From G963676095 sp963676095 (GTDB lineage: Bacteria > Bacteroidota > Bacteroidia > Bacteroidales > Prolixibacteraceae), in contig OY781040.1 in the NCBI GenBank assembly GCA_963676095.1, forward strand, positions 2,976,001-3,040,000: a DNA stretch of 64,000 nucleotides, read 5' to 3'. This document shows, piece after piece, positions 26,921 to 36,326 of the stretch. The notes beneath the pieces were generated by a model that saw only the letters and a list, made by a program, of their open reading frames with translations, was not told the DNA's origin and searched no databases. A program made the position numbers and the translations under genes. Positions within the stretch are counted from its first letter, which is position 1, and each line of letters opens with the position of its first letter.

Positions 26921-27163
26921 TTAGTCCATTGTCCGGTACAATTTGTTCTCTTTCTTTTTTGCCTCCTGCTTGTCCAGTGCACATTCCAACGGACAGAAAC
27001 GGGTAAACGACGACTGTAAAAGGTTTAGCCCGACAAGTGCAGCCAGGATAAGCCAATAGGTGCTGACCAGTAAGGTCAGGATGACGCTGATCAGGATCAT
27101 TGATCCTGCTACGCCCCGAATAATCCGTTCTTTCATACTATAATAATTTGTTTTTTTAATCAT
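26921..27163 (-). CDS. DUF2892 (YgaP-type) small membrane protein
   Basis: This 80-residue protein has the DUF2892 layout: a start such as MKERIIRGVAGSMILISVILT, two membrane segments (about residues 20-35 and 37-55 of the long form) and the conserved SSFTRFCPLECAL, with a cysteine pair after the second helix. The annotated ATG at 27163 gives MIKKTNYYSMKERI; the internal ATG at 27136 (MKERIIRG) may be the true start. Members are often found beside rhodanese or efflux genes. Here it is the last gene of the RND efflux cluster. The biochemical role is unknown. Confidence 0.82.
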   Translation of the reverse strand: MIKKTNYYSMKERIIRGVAGSMILISVILTLLVSTYWLILAALVGLNLLQSSFTRFCPLECALDKQEAKKKENKLYRTMD

Positions 27164-27318
27164 TCAAACACAAAACAATTGTTGTTCCTGTTGTTTTTTA
27201 GTTACTATTGTTGGTTTGCCCCATGTCCTGTGAACTCATTTAATGATTCAAACAGAAATCATCCAGTCCATTATTACTATCCGCTCACCAGACAGAGAAA
27301 CCATCAATTATCCAGTGC

Positions 27319-27627
27319 CTAGACGTACTTTTCCACGTTTACCGTATAGGCATTGATCGGGTTAATGTCTTCAATCGTAGCATTAAACTCTTCAATCTTT
27401 TTTAATAACTCTTCGGCTTTGTCTCCGGCAAGGAACGTAAATGAAACCATATAATTGTACGGGTTTTTATGAGATCCGAACCAATTGGGGAAACCGTTGT
27501 TCCCTTCCGCATTCTTCATAAATCCTTCTACATCGATTTCGCTGTAGGCATCGATTTTAACCGATTCCAGAATCTGGTTCAATTCTTGCTGAAACGCCTT
27601 TACACACTGTATAATTACGAATTTCAT
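27319..27627 (-). CDS. Small ferredoxin-fold (PII-like) protein of the efflux operon
   Basis: This 102-residue soluble protein starts MKFVIIQCVKAFQQELNQIL and has a beta-alpha-beta pattern that ends in a second such half (YMVSFTFLAGDKAEELLKKI), resembling the PII/ferredoxin-like fold. I do not recognise a named family with certainty. It lies about 110 bp behind the RND pump gene. In related bacteria a small PII-like gene is often found behind CusA-like pumps, which suggests a regulatory or metal-sensing partner of the transporter (inference from context). Confidence 0.65.
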   Translation of the reverse strand: MKFVIIQCVKAFQQELNQILESVKIDAYSEIDVEGFMKNAEGNNGFPNWFGSHKNPYNYMVSFTFLAGDKAEELLKKIEEFNATIEDINPINAYTVNVEKYV

Positions 27628-27740
27628 AGATCTGTTTTTTTCAATTCTTTAAAAATGAACTTCTTATTATCAGCATTCTGCTGTACAAAAACAATCCTGA
27701 GAGTAGCCATGGTCCGTTACAGGGGTGGCTACTCCGGATA

Positions 27741-30700
27741 TTATTTCTTTTCATTACCGGCATATTTTTTCTTTTCCGTCATATAATAAATAAGCGGAAC
27801 GATCAGCAGTGTCAGGAACGTCGAGGCAATTGTTCCGCCCATCAGCGAGATTGCCAGTCCCTGGAAAATCGGATCGAAAAGGATTACTACAGCTCCAATC
27901 ACAACGGTGCCGGCTGTCAGCAAAATTGGAGTTGTACGTACTGCCCCGGCTTCAATCACTGCGTCTTTTAACGGTATGCCATCTTTTAGTCTCAGGTTGA
28001 TAAAGTCGATCAGCAGGATCGAATTCCGGACCATGATACCCGCCAGGGCAATTAGACCGATCATTGAAGTTGCAGTAAAGAATGCTCCCATAATCCAGTG
28101 TCCTATCAGTATCCCGACCAGCGACAGCGGGATTGCTATCATCATGACGATTGGGACCTTAAAATCCTGGAACCATGCAATGATAAGCATGTAAATAATC
28201 AGCAGTACGACAGCGAACGCCACGCCAAGGTCGCGGAAAACCTCGTATGTAATCTGCCATTCCCCGTCCCACTTCAGACTGTACGTATCCTGGCTGAAGG
28301 GTTGCTTGGTAAATTCTTCATCCAGCTGGTACCCTTTTGGCAATTTAATGTCTTTCAGCTTTTCGGACATGGACAGAATGCCGTAAACGGGACTTTCCAG
28401 CTTCCCGGCTACATCGGCTGTCACGTAAACCACTCTTTTCTGGTTTTTGCGGTAAATGCTTTTATCCTGGATCCCCTTTGTTATTTCGACAACATCCCCG
28501 AGGGCGACGGCATTTCCTGAAGGACTTTGAATGGTTACTTTTTTCAGTTCACTCAGGTCGGAGCGGTCCTTTTCTCCAAGGCGAAGGATAATGCCAACCT
28601 GTTGTTGTTCGTCTTCCTGGTAGAGTTGGGTAACTTCGTACCCGTCGAGTGCCATTTGAAGGCTTTGCAGCACCTGTTGCGTTGAAAGTCCCAGTAAAGC
28701 GGCTTTTTCCTTAAGTACGCTGAATTTGTATTCTGTCTGGTCGTCCTCTGTTTGCCAATCAATATCAACAATATCGGCTGTTTGAGCAAACAATTTCTTT
28801 ACTTGCCGGGCAATGTCCATCTGTACATTCCGGTCGGGCCCATAAATTTCAGCAACCAATGTAGACATTACCGGGGGACCGGGAGGTACTTCAACGACTT
28901 TCACATTGGCATTGAATTTTTTCCCGAGTTCATGAAGTCCGGAACGCATTGCCTTTGCAATATCATGGCTTTGAAGCTTCCTGTCATTTTTGTCGGTCAG
29001 GTTCACTTGAATATCCGCGACATTTGGTCCCTGACGAAGATCATAATGCCTGACCAGCCCGTTGAAGTTCATTGGCGAGGCAGTGCCAACATAGGTCTGG
29101 TAATTTATTACCTGGTCTTGTCCTGCAACATAGGCTGCCAGTTCTTTGGTCACTGCTGCGGTGCGTTCCAGGGTAGTCCCTTCCGGCATGTCAATAATTA
29201 CCTGAAACTCGTTTTTATTATCGAACGGGAGCATCTTTACAGCAACCAATTTGAAATAAAACAGCGATATGGAAGCAAATAGCAAAAGTGTAACTCCGCC
29301 AATAAAGACCCAGCGTTTCCATGCCGAGTTGAGCATGGGGCTTATAGTCCGGAAATAGAGTTTATAGATTAACGATTCTTTCAGGTCGAAAGCCTTCGTT
29401 TCTTTACCCGGTTTATCTTTTACCCGGAGAAGCCGGTAGGCGAGGAACGGTGTTATGGTCAGGGCTACCAACAATGAAAAAATCATGGCAATGGAAGCAC
29501 CGATAGGCATCGGGCTCATGTAGGGGCCCATCAGGCCTGAAACAAATACCATAGGCAGGACTGCTGCAATCACGGTAAACGTAGCCAGGATAGTCGGGTT
29601 CCCTACCTCGTCGATCGACCGGATAGCCGCCTGGATCAGGGGTAGTTTTCTCATCTTAAAATGCCGGTGCATATTTTCGGCAATAATGATGGAGTCGTCT
29701 ACCACAATACCGGTAACAAACACCAGGGCAAACAAGGTGATCCGGTTCAATGTGTAATCCAGGAAATAGTAGCTGAACATGGTCAGGGCAAAAGTGATCG
29801 GGACGGAGAGAAGAACGACGAGCCCTCCCCGCCAGCCCATTGCCAACATAACAACAACAGTTACTGAAATAATAGCTCCCAGCAGGTGCATGAGCAACTC
29901 TGATACTTTATGTGATGCGGTTTCCCCATAGTTCCGGGTAACATCGACATGGACATCTTCAGGGATCAATGTTTTTTCCAGCAGGTTTACCTTTTTCAGG
30001 ATTTCGTCCGAGACCTTCATGGCGTCGGCTCCGCGCCTTTTCGCAATCGAGATGGTTACAGCAGGATATTCCTGTTTGTAGTCATCCTTCTTTTTATCCA
30101 TTTTTCCATACCCGAAACTGACATACTGAATTGGTTCTTCAGGGCCGTCAATAATCTGGGAAACCTGTTTCAGATAGACCGGGTTATTATTAAAGAAACC
30201 CACTACCAGGTTGGCCACGTCGTCGGATGTCTTCAGGAAATCGCCTGCTTCAACCAGGTATTCCTTATCATTCCTATCGAAACTTCCTGTATTGAACTGA
30301 CCGTTTGCCATTTGTATTTTTTGTGCAATTTCCAGTGCATCCACATGGAAGCTAGCCATTTGTTCATTGTTTAGAACCACACGGACCTGACGGGAACGCC
30401 CTCCGATCACTTTGGTTTCAGACACATCAGTTACCTGTTTTATTTCGTTTGTCATTTCCTGGGCGATACGTTTCAGGTCATAGTCGCTGTAATGATCGCT
30501 CCACAATGTCAGACCGAGAACAGGGACATCGTCGATCGACCTGGTTTTAATCAGGGGGAAACTTGTGCCTTTCGGCATCTGGTCCATGTGTTTCATAATC
30601 TCGTTATACATCTTCACCAGGGAGCGCTCTATATCTTCGCCAACATAGAACTGTACGATCATCATAGCCTGGCCCGGCATTGAGGTAGAATAGACGTATT

Positions 30701-30947
30701 CCACACCGGGGATATTCGAGATTACTTTTTCCAATGGTTCCATGACGCGCGATTCCACTTCTTTCGGGCTTGCCCCCGGATAGCGGAAAAAGATATCGGC
30801 AATAGGAACATCGATCTGTGGCTCCTCTTCCCGTGGCGTCAGGTATGAGCTGTACAGCCCAATGATCAGAAAGGCGACCATCAGTAAGGGTGTCAGCTTC
30901 GAATTAATAAATAATTTGGCAATTCCGCCAGCAAATCCTGTCTTCAT
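27741..30947 (-). CDS. RND efflux pump, inner-membrane transporter (AcrB/CusA superfamily)
   Basis: This RND transporter of about 1068 residues has twelve membrane helices in two repeats, each with a large periplasmic loop. The first helix (LTPLLMVAFLIIGLYSSYLT) is followed by the porter domain (EVESRVMEPLEKVISNIPGV). TM4 carries the proton-relay region VFVTGIVVDDSIIIAENMHRH with the paired aspartates, and the second half repeats it without the acidic pair (IGLIALAGIMVRNSILLIDF). The paired Asp-Asp suggests HAE-type rather than copper-type. It is the third gene of the tolC-adaptor-RND operon. An ATG at 30977 would add 10 residues; MKTGFAGGIAKLF at 30947 looks like the usual start. Confidence 0.93.
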   Translation of the reverse strand: MKTGFAGGIAKLFINSKLTPLLMVAFLIIGLYSSYLTPREEEPQIDVPIADIFFRYPGASPKEVESRVMEPLEKVISNIPGVEYVYSTSMPGQAMMIVQFYVGEDIERSLVKMYNEIMKHMDQMPKGTSFPLIKTRSIDDVPVLGLTLWSDHYSDYDLKRIAQEMTNEIKQVTDVSETKVIGGRSRQVRVVLNNEQMASFHVDALEIAQKIQMANGQFNTGSFDRNDKEYLVEAGDFLKTSDDVANLVVGFFNNNPVYLKQVSQIIDGPEEPIQYVSFGYGKMDKKKDDYKQEYPAVTISIAKRRGADAMKVSDEILKKVNLLEKTLIPEDVHVDVTRNYGETASHKVSELLMHLLGAIISVTVVVMLAMGWRGGLVVLLSVPITFALTMFSYYFLDYTLNRITLFALVFVTGIVVDDSIIIAENMHRHFKMRKLPLIQAAIRSIDEVGNPTILATFTVIAAVLPMVFVSGLMGPYMSPMPIGASIAMIFSLLVALTITPFLAYRLLRVKDKPGKETKAFDLKESLIYKLYFRTISPMLNSAWKRWVFIGGVTLLLFASISLFYFKLVAVKMLPFDNKNEFQVIIDMPEGTTLERTAAVTKELAAYVAGQDQVINYQTYVGTASPMNFNGLVRHYDLRQGPNVADIQVNLTDKNDRKLQSHDIAKAMRSGLHELGKKFNANVKVVEVPPGPPVMSTLVAEIYGPDRNVQMDIARQVKKLFAQTADIVDIDWQTEDDQTEYKFSVLKEKAALLGLSTQQVLQSLQMALDGYEVTQLYQEDEQQQVGIILRLGEKDRSDLSELKKVTIQSPSGNAVALGDVVEITKGIQDKSIYRKNQKRVVYVTADVAGKLESPVYGILSMSEKLKDIKLPKGYQLDEEFTKQPFSQDTYSLKWDGEWQITYEVFRDLGVAFAVVLLIIYMLIIAWFQDFKVPIVMMIAIPLSLVGILIGHWIMGAFFTATSMIGLIALAGIMVRNSILLIDFINLRLKDGIPLKDAVIEAGAVRTTPILLTAGTVVIGAVVILFDPIFQGLAISLMGGTIASTFLTLLIVPLIYYMTEKKKYAGNEKK

Positions 30948-31022
30948 GTTGTATTTTTTTATGATCTCAGCAGGCAAATAACTGAGACCGGAACCGTGAC
31001 TATTATTTTTCTGCAGGGGTGG

Positions 31023-32114
31023 TTAAAATGTTACCGGGTCACCATCATGCAGCTTCTCATTCCCGGGGATGATGTATTTTTCTCCTTCCGAGAGCCCGGA
31101 AAGGACTTCTATGGAGTCTCCCCATGACTTACCTGTCCTGATCCAGCGCAGTAAGGCGTTGCCGTTTTGTCCGACAGTATAGATTCCGGTGAGTTGTCCC
31201 CTGTTAAAGATGACTTCCTTGGAAACAAGCATCAGCGGTTGAGTTCCTTTTTCGTAATAGACGGTGGCATACATCCCGCTGTAAAGTTTTGATGTTGATT
31301 CTTTCCCCGATGTGATGAGCACCTTTGCCTCGAATTGGGGACCTGTGTTGGCTGACGATGGATTGATCTCGGCAATCACGCCTTCCAGCCTTATCCCTCC
31401 AAGTGCGTCGAACTGTACTTTTACCGGGTCGTTCAGCTTTAAGCGGGAGATATCTTCTTCCGGTATCCGGGCGACAACTTTCCAGGATGTCGGGCTTTCG
31501 ATGCTTAGCAGGGGCATTCCTGGGTTTGCCATATCTCCTTCCTGTACGAATTTGCCTGTTATTATGCCGCTGTAAGGAGCTCTCAGTGAAGTGTACTGAA
31601 GGTTCTCATCTACTTCTTTTTGCATTTGTTCGGCGGCATCAAGGTTTGCCTTTGCCGACTGGTACCGCATCCTGATATCGTCCATTTCTTTGTCTGTCAC
31701 ACTTTTCGATTGGTAAAGCGCTTCAAACCGTTCGAGATCCTTTTTTGCATTTTCAAAAGCAGAGCTGGCCCCGGAAATGCCTGCCTCAGCCTGGGCTTTT
31801 TTTGCCAATACATCCTGATTGCGGATTTGAAGGAGAAGTGTCCCTTTATTAACATGTTGTCCCGGTTTCACGTAAATGTGTTCAACCTGTCCCATGGATC
31901 GGGTGCTTAGGTTTGACTGCTTTTCCGCTTCGAGTTTTCCTGAAAAGCTGTAGAGGACAGGGTATTCCTGTAATTGTGCATCTTCTGTTTTCACTGCTGT
32001 TTTTTCAGGTTGCTGTTCTTTCTGTGCCGCGCCTCCTCCGCATGAAGCCAGGATGGTCCCTGACAGAAAGATCATGAGTGATGTCCGGATGGTTTTGAAG
32101 ATTTTTGTATTCAT
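31023..32114 (-). CDS. Efflux periplasmic adaptor (membrane fusion) lipoprotein
   Basis: This membrane fusion protein of about 363 residues links the RND pump to the outer-membrane channel. It has a lipoprotein signal (ILASCGGG), a barrel-sandwich/lipoyl half (VEHIYVKPGQHVNKGTLLLQI), a coiled-coil hairpin (about residues 110-170; AGISGASSAFENAKKDLERF), the second lipoyl half (LRAPYSGIITGKFVQEGDMA) and a beta-barrel plus membrane-proximal domain (LSGLSEGEKYIIPGNEKL). The first in-frame ATG at 32156 gives a polar, lysine-rich lead; MNTKIFKTIRTSLM at 32114 is a proper signal start. It lies between the outer-membrane channel and the pump genes. Confidence 0.92.
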   Translation of the reverse strand: MNTKIFKTIRTSLMIFLSGTILASCGGGAAQKEQQPEKTAVKTEDAQLQEYPVLYSFSGKLEAEKQSNLSTRSMGQVEHIYVKPGQHVNKGTLLLQIRNQDVLAKKAQAEAGISGASSAFENAKKDLERFEALYQSKSVTDKEMDDIRMRYQSAKANLDAAEQMQKEVDENLQYTSLRAPYSGIITGKFVQEGDMANPGMPLLSIESPTSWKVVARIPEEDISRLKLNDPVKVQFDALGGIRLEGVIAEINPSSANTGPQFEAKVLITSGKESTSKLYSGMYATVYYEKGTQPLMLVSKEVIFNRGQLTGIYTVGQNGNALLRWIRTGKSWGDSIEVLSGLSEGEKYIIPGNEKLHDGDPVTF

Positions 32115-32185
32115 ATATTTATTCTTTTTTTTATTCGGGTTGAATGAATTGCACATTTTCCTGTTAAGATGAAACCAGAGGTAGT

Positions 32186-33514
32186 TTATTTAATGTCTTT
32201 TTCAAGCAATAGTTCCAGCTTAAAGATCGACTCCCTGTAATTGTAAACCGACTGGATATATTCCAGTTTTTTTTGTGAAGCCAACGCTTCAGAGGTTAAC
32301 AGATCGGTTGTCCTCTCCAGGCCTTCTTTAAACCTGTTCGTCCGGATACGAAGCGATTCGATCGCTTCTTCGCGGGCCAGTTTGCTCGATTGGACCTGTT
32401 TGTAGCTGAGTTCCATATTCCGGCGGGCATTGTTTAACTGTATTTGGCTTTGAGACAGATAATTCCTGTAATTTATGCGGGCTTCGTCCAGTTGGGCGCC
32501 GGCATGTTGTATTCCACCGATGTTCTTGTAACCACTGAAGAGGTTCCAGGTGAGCGTAGCTCCTACCATATAATTGCTGGCCGAAGTGCCCAATACCTGG
32601 CGGTCGTTCCATTCGTAGCTGCCAAATGCATTAATGTTTGGCATAAATTTCATCTTTTCCGAACGGAGCATGTTTTCTCCCGCTTCAATTTGTTTTTGAT
32701 AAGCTTTCATATCCGAACGGTTCGCCAGTGCCCCGTCTGTTACAGTCAATTTTATTTCTGAGGGGGAACTGAAAAGAGAATCGGAAAGCTCTATTGCAGT
32801 AGATAAATCAAGTCCTAATAAGTGGGCCAGGTACTCATTGGCTGACTGCATCTGATCCTTTGCCTTCAAAAGTTGATTGTCGCGTTCTTCAAGTCTGACT
32901 GACGCTTCCAGTACATCAGAATGCATCGCCATGCCTTGCAGTTCATTCTGCTGCGTCATACGCAAGGCTTCTTCCGCCACCTTTTTTGATTGCTGAAAAA
33001 CTTCCACAGCAGCAGAAGCCAGTTCCAGTCCATAGTAAGCTTTTTTTACTTCATACCTGATGTTTTTTCGGGTAAAGACAGTTTGGAACGATGAAGCCTC
33101 ATACTGGTTTTTCATGGCTTTTCTTGCATAAATGCCATCCACATTCAATAAGGGTTGACGAAGTTCAATCTTTGTGTTATAATTTTCAAAGTTGTCCGGG
33201 TTATTCAATGAAGCCGGGTCAAAATCTTCCTGCTTCACCCGCTCTTGTTTCAGCCGGAACCCGAAAACGGAAAGCGGGTCGTTTGTTGAAATGCTGGTCT
33301 GGCTTACGCTTAGTCCCGGAAGAAAAAGAGAATTGGTTTGTCTGTATGAGCCTCGTACTGCCATTTGCTGAGCTTCGGCACTTTTGTTTGTCAGGTTATT
33401 TTCTTCTGCTAAGCCCAGTGCTTCCTGTAATGTCAGTTTCCTGGACTGGCTCCATCCGGGGATTGAAAAGCCTGCAATCAGCAGAAGCATCAAAAAAATT
33501 GGTCGTATTTGCAT
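32186..33514 (-). CDS. TolC-family outer-membrane efflux protein
   Basis: This 442-residue outer-membrane channel has a signal peptide (MQIRPIFLMLLLIAGFSIPG...SQ) and two OEP repeats made of long amphipathic helices rich in A, Q, E, N and L (SRKLTLQEALGLAEENN, KAYYGLELASAAVEVFQQS, the second starting at LANRSDMKAYQKQIEAG). It is the first gene of the tripartite operon, followed by the adaptor (29 bp after the TolC stop, measured to the long ORF start) and the RND pump. There is no linked regulator, so the inducer is unknown. Confidence 0.92.
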   Translation of the reverse strand: MQIRPIFLMLLLIAGFSIPGWSQSRKLTLQEALGLAEENNLTNKSAEAQQMAVRGSYRQTNSLFLPGLSVSQTSISTNDPLSVFGFRLKQERVKQEDFDPASLNNPDNFENYNTKIELRQPLLNVDGIYARKAMKNQYEASSFQTVFTRKNIRYEVKKAYYGLELASAAVEVFQQSKKVAEEALRMTQQNELQGMAMHSDVLEASVRLEERDNQLLKAKDQMQSANEYLAHLLGLDLSTAIELSDSLFSSPSEIKLTVTDGALANRSDMKAYQKQIEAGENMLRSEKMKFMPNINAFGSYEWNDRQVLGTSASNYMVGATLTWNLFSGYKNIGGIQHAGAQLDEARINYRNYLSQSQIQLNNARRNMELSYKQVQSSKLAREEAIESLRIRTNRFKEGLERTTDLLTSEALASQKKLEYIQSVYNYRESIFKLELLLEKDIK

Positions 33515-34079
33515 AGTTTTTTAGTTAATTCAAAGTCATTAATTGATTTTATTGTTGTCTGTTATCATGAACCTGGCGATGCAGTCTAAACCCTTCAGTC
33601 ATATCATATGCTTCTGTTTGAAAAGTCCAGGCTTTTATGCCTTGGTTCATGTTCGACAACACAAAAATAAAACTTTATATTGAAATATGTATAAATATAA
33701 ATGTATTAATAATTGAAATGTTCAATGTGAAATTATTTCTTGGTTCTTTTTTTTGGATTTAATTTTGTTATTGATTGATTATTATATATTTATCATTTTT
33801 CGTTATTCTGCATTAAATTTTCATTATGAGCGAGAATTTTTTTAATTCTCCAAGTTTTAACAAGGAAGTTACCCTGTATGTGCAGGGCCATGTAATTTGC
33901 GCCTGACCTAAATCTTCGAACCCAGCCATTCAGTCGCTAACGACTCAACCATCCGTCCTCTTTTCTTTCAGATCCAAATTCCATAAGTTTTGAAAAGTCG
34001 TTGATGACACCGGAACCTGAATTTTCAGGCACGATGAATAATTTCGGTAACTCTTCACTTCATTACACGGGGAAATCCG
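33515..34079. other. Intergenic region without a recognisable gene
   Basis: The region separates the divergent TolC operon and the DUF4271 gene. It is AT-rich near 33660-33830 and contains the upstream regions of both genes. Short reading frames on the minus strand (for example 33945-34187) have no family features. I see no repeat or RNA gene here. Confidence 0.6.
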
Positions 34080-34087
34080 TATTTTTG
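34080..34087 (+). promoter_or_regulatory. -7 promoter element of the DUF4271 gene
   Basis: TATTTTTG matches TAnnTTTG and lies 27 bp before the ATG at 34115. It supports that start over any upstream one. Confidence 0.5.
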
Positions 34088-34114
34088 CATCTGAAAATTC
34101 ACAACTAGGCTGGA

Positions 34115-35086
34115 ATGTTACAGGATTCTTTGCAGGATAAAACGATATTAAAGCAACTTGACCAGACTGTTGAAATTCATTTATCAAAGTCGCTGGAAGT
34201 CTCCAGAAATATTATTGTCGATTCATCCTATGAAGTATTACCTCCTGCGAGGGTAACAGAAACCATGTGCCCTGCTGATAAAGAATATTTTCCCATTTTG
34301 GAAAGACAGGGCTCCCTGACGCAGGTTGTATTTAAGGGGGACACTTTAAAATTAGGATTGCTTAAACCGATTGAAGCTAATCAGATTCAGCTATTGACTG
34401 AGCAGGTTGAGAAGGAGGATATTATTTTACCGGAAAGGAAGATTGAAAAGGGTACGCCGGATTGGATTGTGGGTCTGTCTATACTGGTATTGATTCTATT
34501 GGCCACAGTCAAATTGTTTTTTAACAATTATTTTCGTCAACTTTTCCGGTCTGCTTTTAATTTCTCATCAGCTTCGAGGATGTTCCGCGAGAAATCATTA
34601 AGTCTCACGCATGCTTCATTCCGGATTGATATCATCTTTTTTCTGGTTTTCAGTCTTTTCCTTTTTCAGGTTGGACAAGCTTTTCAGATTGATTTTCATC
34701 TATCCGAAATCATTGAGTACCTGATCCTTTTAGGAGGAGTATTGGTTTTCTTTACAGTAAAGAAATTCCTCTATTTTTTACAGGGGAGTTTAAGCAAAAG
34801 TATACCGGAAACTTCTGAATTTCTTTTTAATATGAACAATTACAACAGGGTTCTCGGGCTTTTGTTGTTCCCTGTGTGCATGGTCATAGCCTTTACGCCT
34901 CTTGCAGAAACTGATCCGGTTATTTTAACCGGTTTCGTGCTGATAGGCATGATCTACATTTTGCTAATATTACGGGGTATAAAAATTTTAATGAGGAAAC
35001 ATTTTTCTATATTTTATTTGATTTTGTACCTTTGTACCCTTGAAATTTTACCATTATTATTTATCTACAAATTGGTGTTGAGATAA
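34115..35086 (+). CDS. DUF4271 membrane protein
   Basis: This 323-residue inner-membrane protein has a soluble N-terminal part (residues 1-120) followed by about six membrane helices (WIVGLSILVLILLATVKLFF, IDIIFFLVFSLFLFQVGQAF, and on to LLFIYKLVLR at the end). DUF4271 proteins are characteristic of Bacteroidota and very often lie directly upstream of hemD, as here (29 bp gap). The function is unknown; the linkage could mean a role in the envelope or in haem metabolism, but that is only suggestive. Confidence 0.88.
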   Translation: MLQDSLQDKTILKQLDQTVEIHLSKSLEVSRNIIVDSSYEVLPPARVTETMCPADKEYFPILERQGSLTQVVFKGDTLKLGLLKPIEANQIQLLTEQVEKEDIILPERKIEKGTPDWIVGLSILVLILLATVKLFFNNYFRQLFRSAFNFSSASRMFREKSLSLTHASFRIDIIFFLVFSLFLFQVGQAFQIDFHLSEIIEYLILLGGVLVFFTVKKFLYFLQGSLSKSIPETSEFLFNMNNYNRVLGLLLFPVCMVIAFTPLAETDPVILTGFVLIGMIYILLILRGIKILMRKHFSIFYLILYLCTLEILPLLFIYKLVLR

Positions 35087-35115
35087 GTTATTCAATTACT
35101 AAAAAGATATAAATC

Positions 35116-35871
35116 TTGAAAATCAGGAAAATTTTAGTTTCGCAGCCGAAGCCTGAGTCCGCAAAATCACCATATTTTGACTTAGCAGAAAAGATGAGTG
35201 TTCAGGTTGATTTCAGGCCTTTCATTCAGGTAGAGGGGGTTTCTGCTAAAGAGTTCCGGCAGACCAGGATTCAAATACTGGATCATTCGGCCGTTATTTT
35301 TACCAGCCGGACAGCCATTGATCATTTCTTCAGGATATGTCAGGAAATGAGAATAACTGTACCTGATACGATGAAATATTTCTGTATCTCGGAAGCGACA
35401 GCTTTTTATCTTCAGAAATATATCATTTACAGGAAACGAAAGATCTTTTACGGAGATGGCCGTTTCTCTGATCTTGTTGAAATTATGAAAAAGCATAAGG
35501 AAGACAGGTTCCTTGTTCCTCTTTCGCATATTCATAAGCAGGAGATCCCTGAGTTGCTTGATAAATATGCTTTTAAATACACGAAGGCTATTCTTTACCG
35601 GACTGTTAGCAGCGATTTGTCTGACCTGAAGGATGTTAATTATGATATACTTGTTTTTTTCAGTCCTTCCGGGATCAAGTCATTGTTGCAGAATTTCCCG
35701 GACTTTCAGCAGAACGATATAAAGATTGCTTCATTTGGTCCGAGTACGGCTGCTGCTGTCAAGGAAGCTGGTTTAAGACTGGATATTGAGGCTCCTACAG
35801 CTCAGGCCCCATCGATGACCATGGCTTTGGAGCAGTTTATTAAAACACAGAATAAGGCGAAAACCAAGTAA
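35116..35871 (+). CDS. hemD: Uroporphyrinogen-III synthase
   Basis: This 251-residue enzyme cyclises hydroxymethylbilane with D-ring inversion in tetrapyrrole synthesis. The two-lobed HemD pattern is present (ILVSQPKPESAKSPYFDLAE at the start, IFTSRTAIDHFF in lobe one, DILVFFSPSGIKSLL and IASFGPSTAAAVKEAG in lobe two). It starts with TTG at 35116 (MKIRKILVSQ), the position expected from homologues, since no ATG is available nearby. It forms an operon with the DUF4271 gene and is followed by a strong hairpin before rnpA. Confidence 0.92.
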   Translation: MKIRKILVSQPKPESAKSPYFDLAEKMSVQVDFRPFIQVEGVSAKEFRQTRIQILDHSAVIFTSRTAIDHFFRICQEMRITVPDTMKYFCISEATAFYLQKYIIYRKRKIFYGDGRFSDLVEIMKKHKEDRFLVPLSHIHKQEIPELLDKYAFKYTKAILYRTVSSDLSDLKDVNYDILVFFSPSGIKSLLQNFPDFQQNDIKIASFGPSTAAAVKEAGLRLDIEAPTAQAPSMTMALEQFIKTQNKAKTK

Positions 35872-35892
35872 ATTATTGTATACACAAATTTG

Positions 35893-35917
35893 AAAGGGGA
35901 AGAGGTTCCCCTTTTTT
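35893..35917 (+). terminator. Rho-independent terminator behind hemD
   Basis: AAAGGGGAA (35893-35901) pairs perfectly with TTCCCCTTT (35906-35914) around GAGG and leads into T6. It lies between hemD and rnpA, so rnpA may have its own promoter or depend on read-through. Confidence 0.8.
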
Positions 35918-35936
35918 ATTGTACATTAGCCATTAA

Positions 35937-36326
35937 ATGGATAGGTTCAGATTAAAAAAAGAAGAACGGCTTTGCAGCCATAATGTAATCGGAAGTATGT
36001 TTTCCGGTGGCAAATCTTTTTTCATTTTCCCGCTCAAAGTCGTTTATCTAAAGCTGCCAGGACCTTCTTCTTACCCTGTGCAGGCTGCTTTTTCAGTTTC
36101 CCGGAAAAATTTTAGAAGGGCTGTGAAACGTAATCTTCTGAAACGGTTAATGCGCGAATCTTATCGTCTGCATAAAAAGATGCTTCATGAAGCCATGGAA
36201 GATGGACAATACCTGGCGGTAATGTTTATTTACGCAGGAAGAGAAATAAAAGATTATAACGTCGTCGAATCGGCCATGAAGCAGGCGCTTTCAAAGCTTT
36301 GCAGCCTGGTCCGGGATAAGGGATGA
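35937..36326 (+). CDS. rnpA: Ribonuclease P protein component
   Basis: This basic 129-residue protein helps the catalytic RNase P RNA bind precursor tRNA. The RNR motif region reads RKNFRRAVKRNLLKRLMRES, preceded by QAAFSVSRK, and the N-terminus MDRFRLKKEERLCS is typical. In many bacteria rnpA is beside rpmH; the placement behind hemD is common in Bacteroidota. The yidD gene often found next is absent here. It overlaps the next gene by 4 bp (ATGA). Confidence 0.95.
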   Translation: MDRFRLKKEERLCSHNVIGSMFSGGKSFFIFPLKVVYLKLPGPSSYPVQAAFSVSRKNFRRAVKRNLLKRLMRESYRLHKKMLHEAMEDGQYLAVMFIYAGREIKDYNVVESAMKQALSKLCSLVRDKG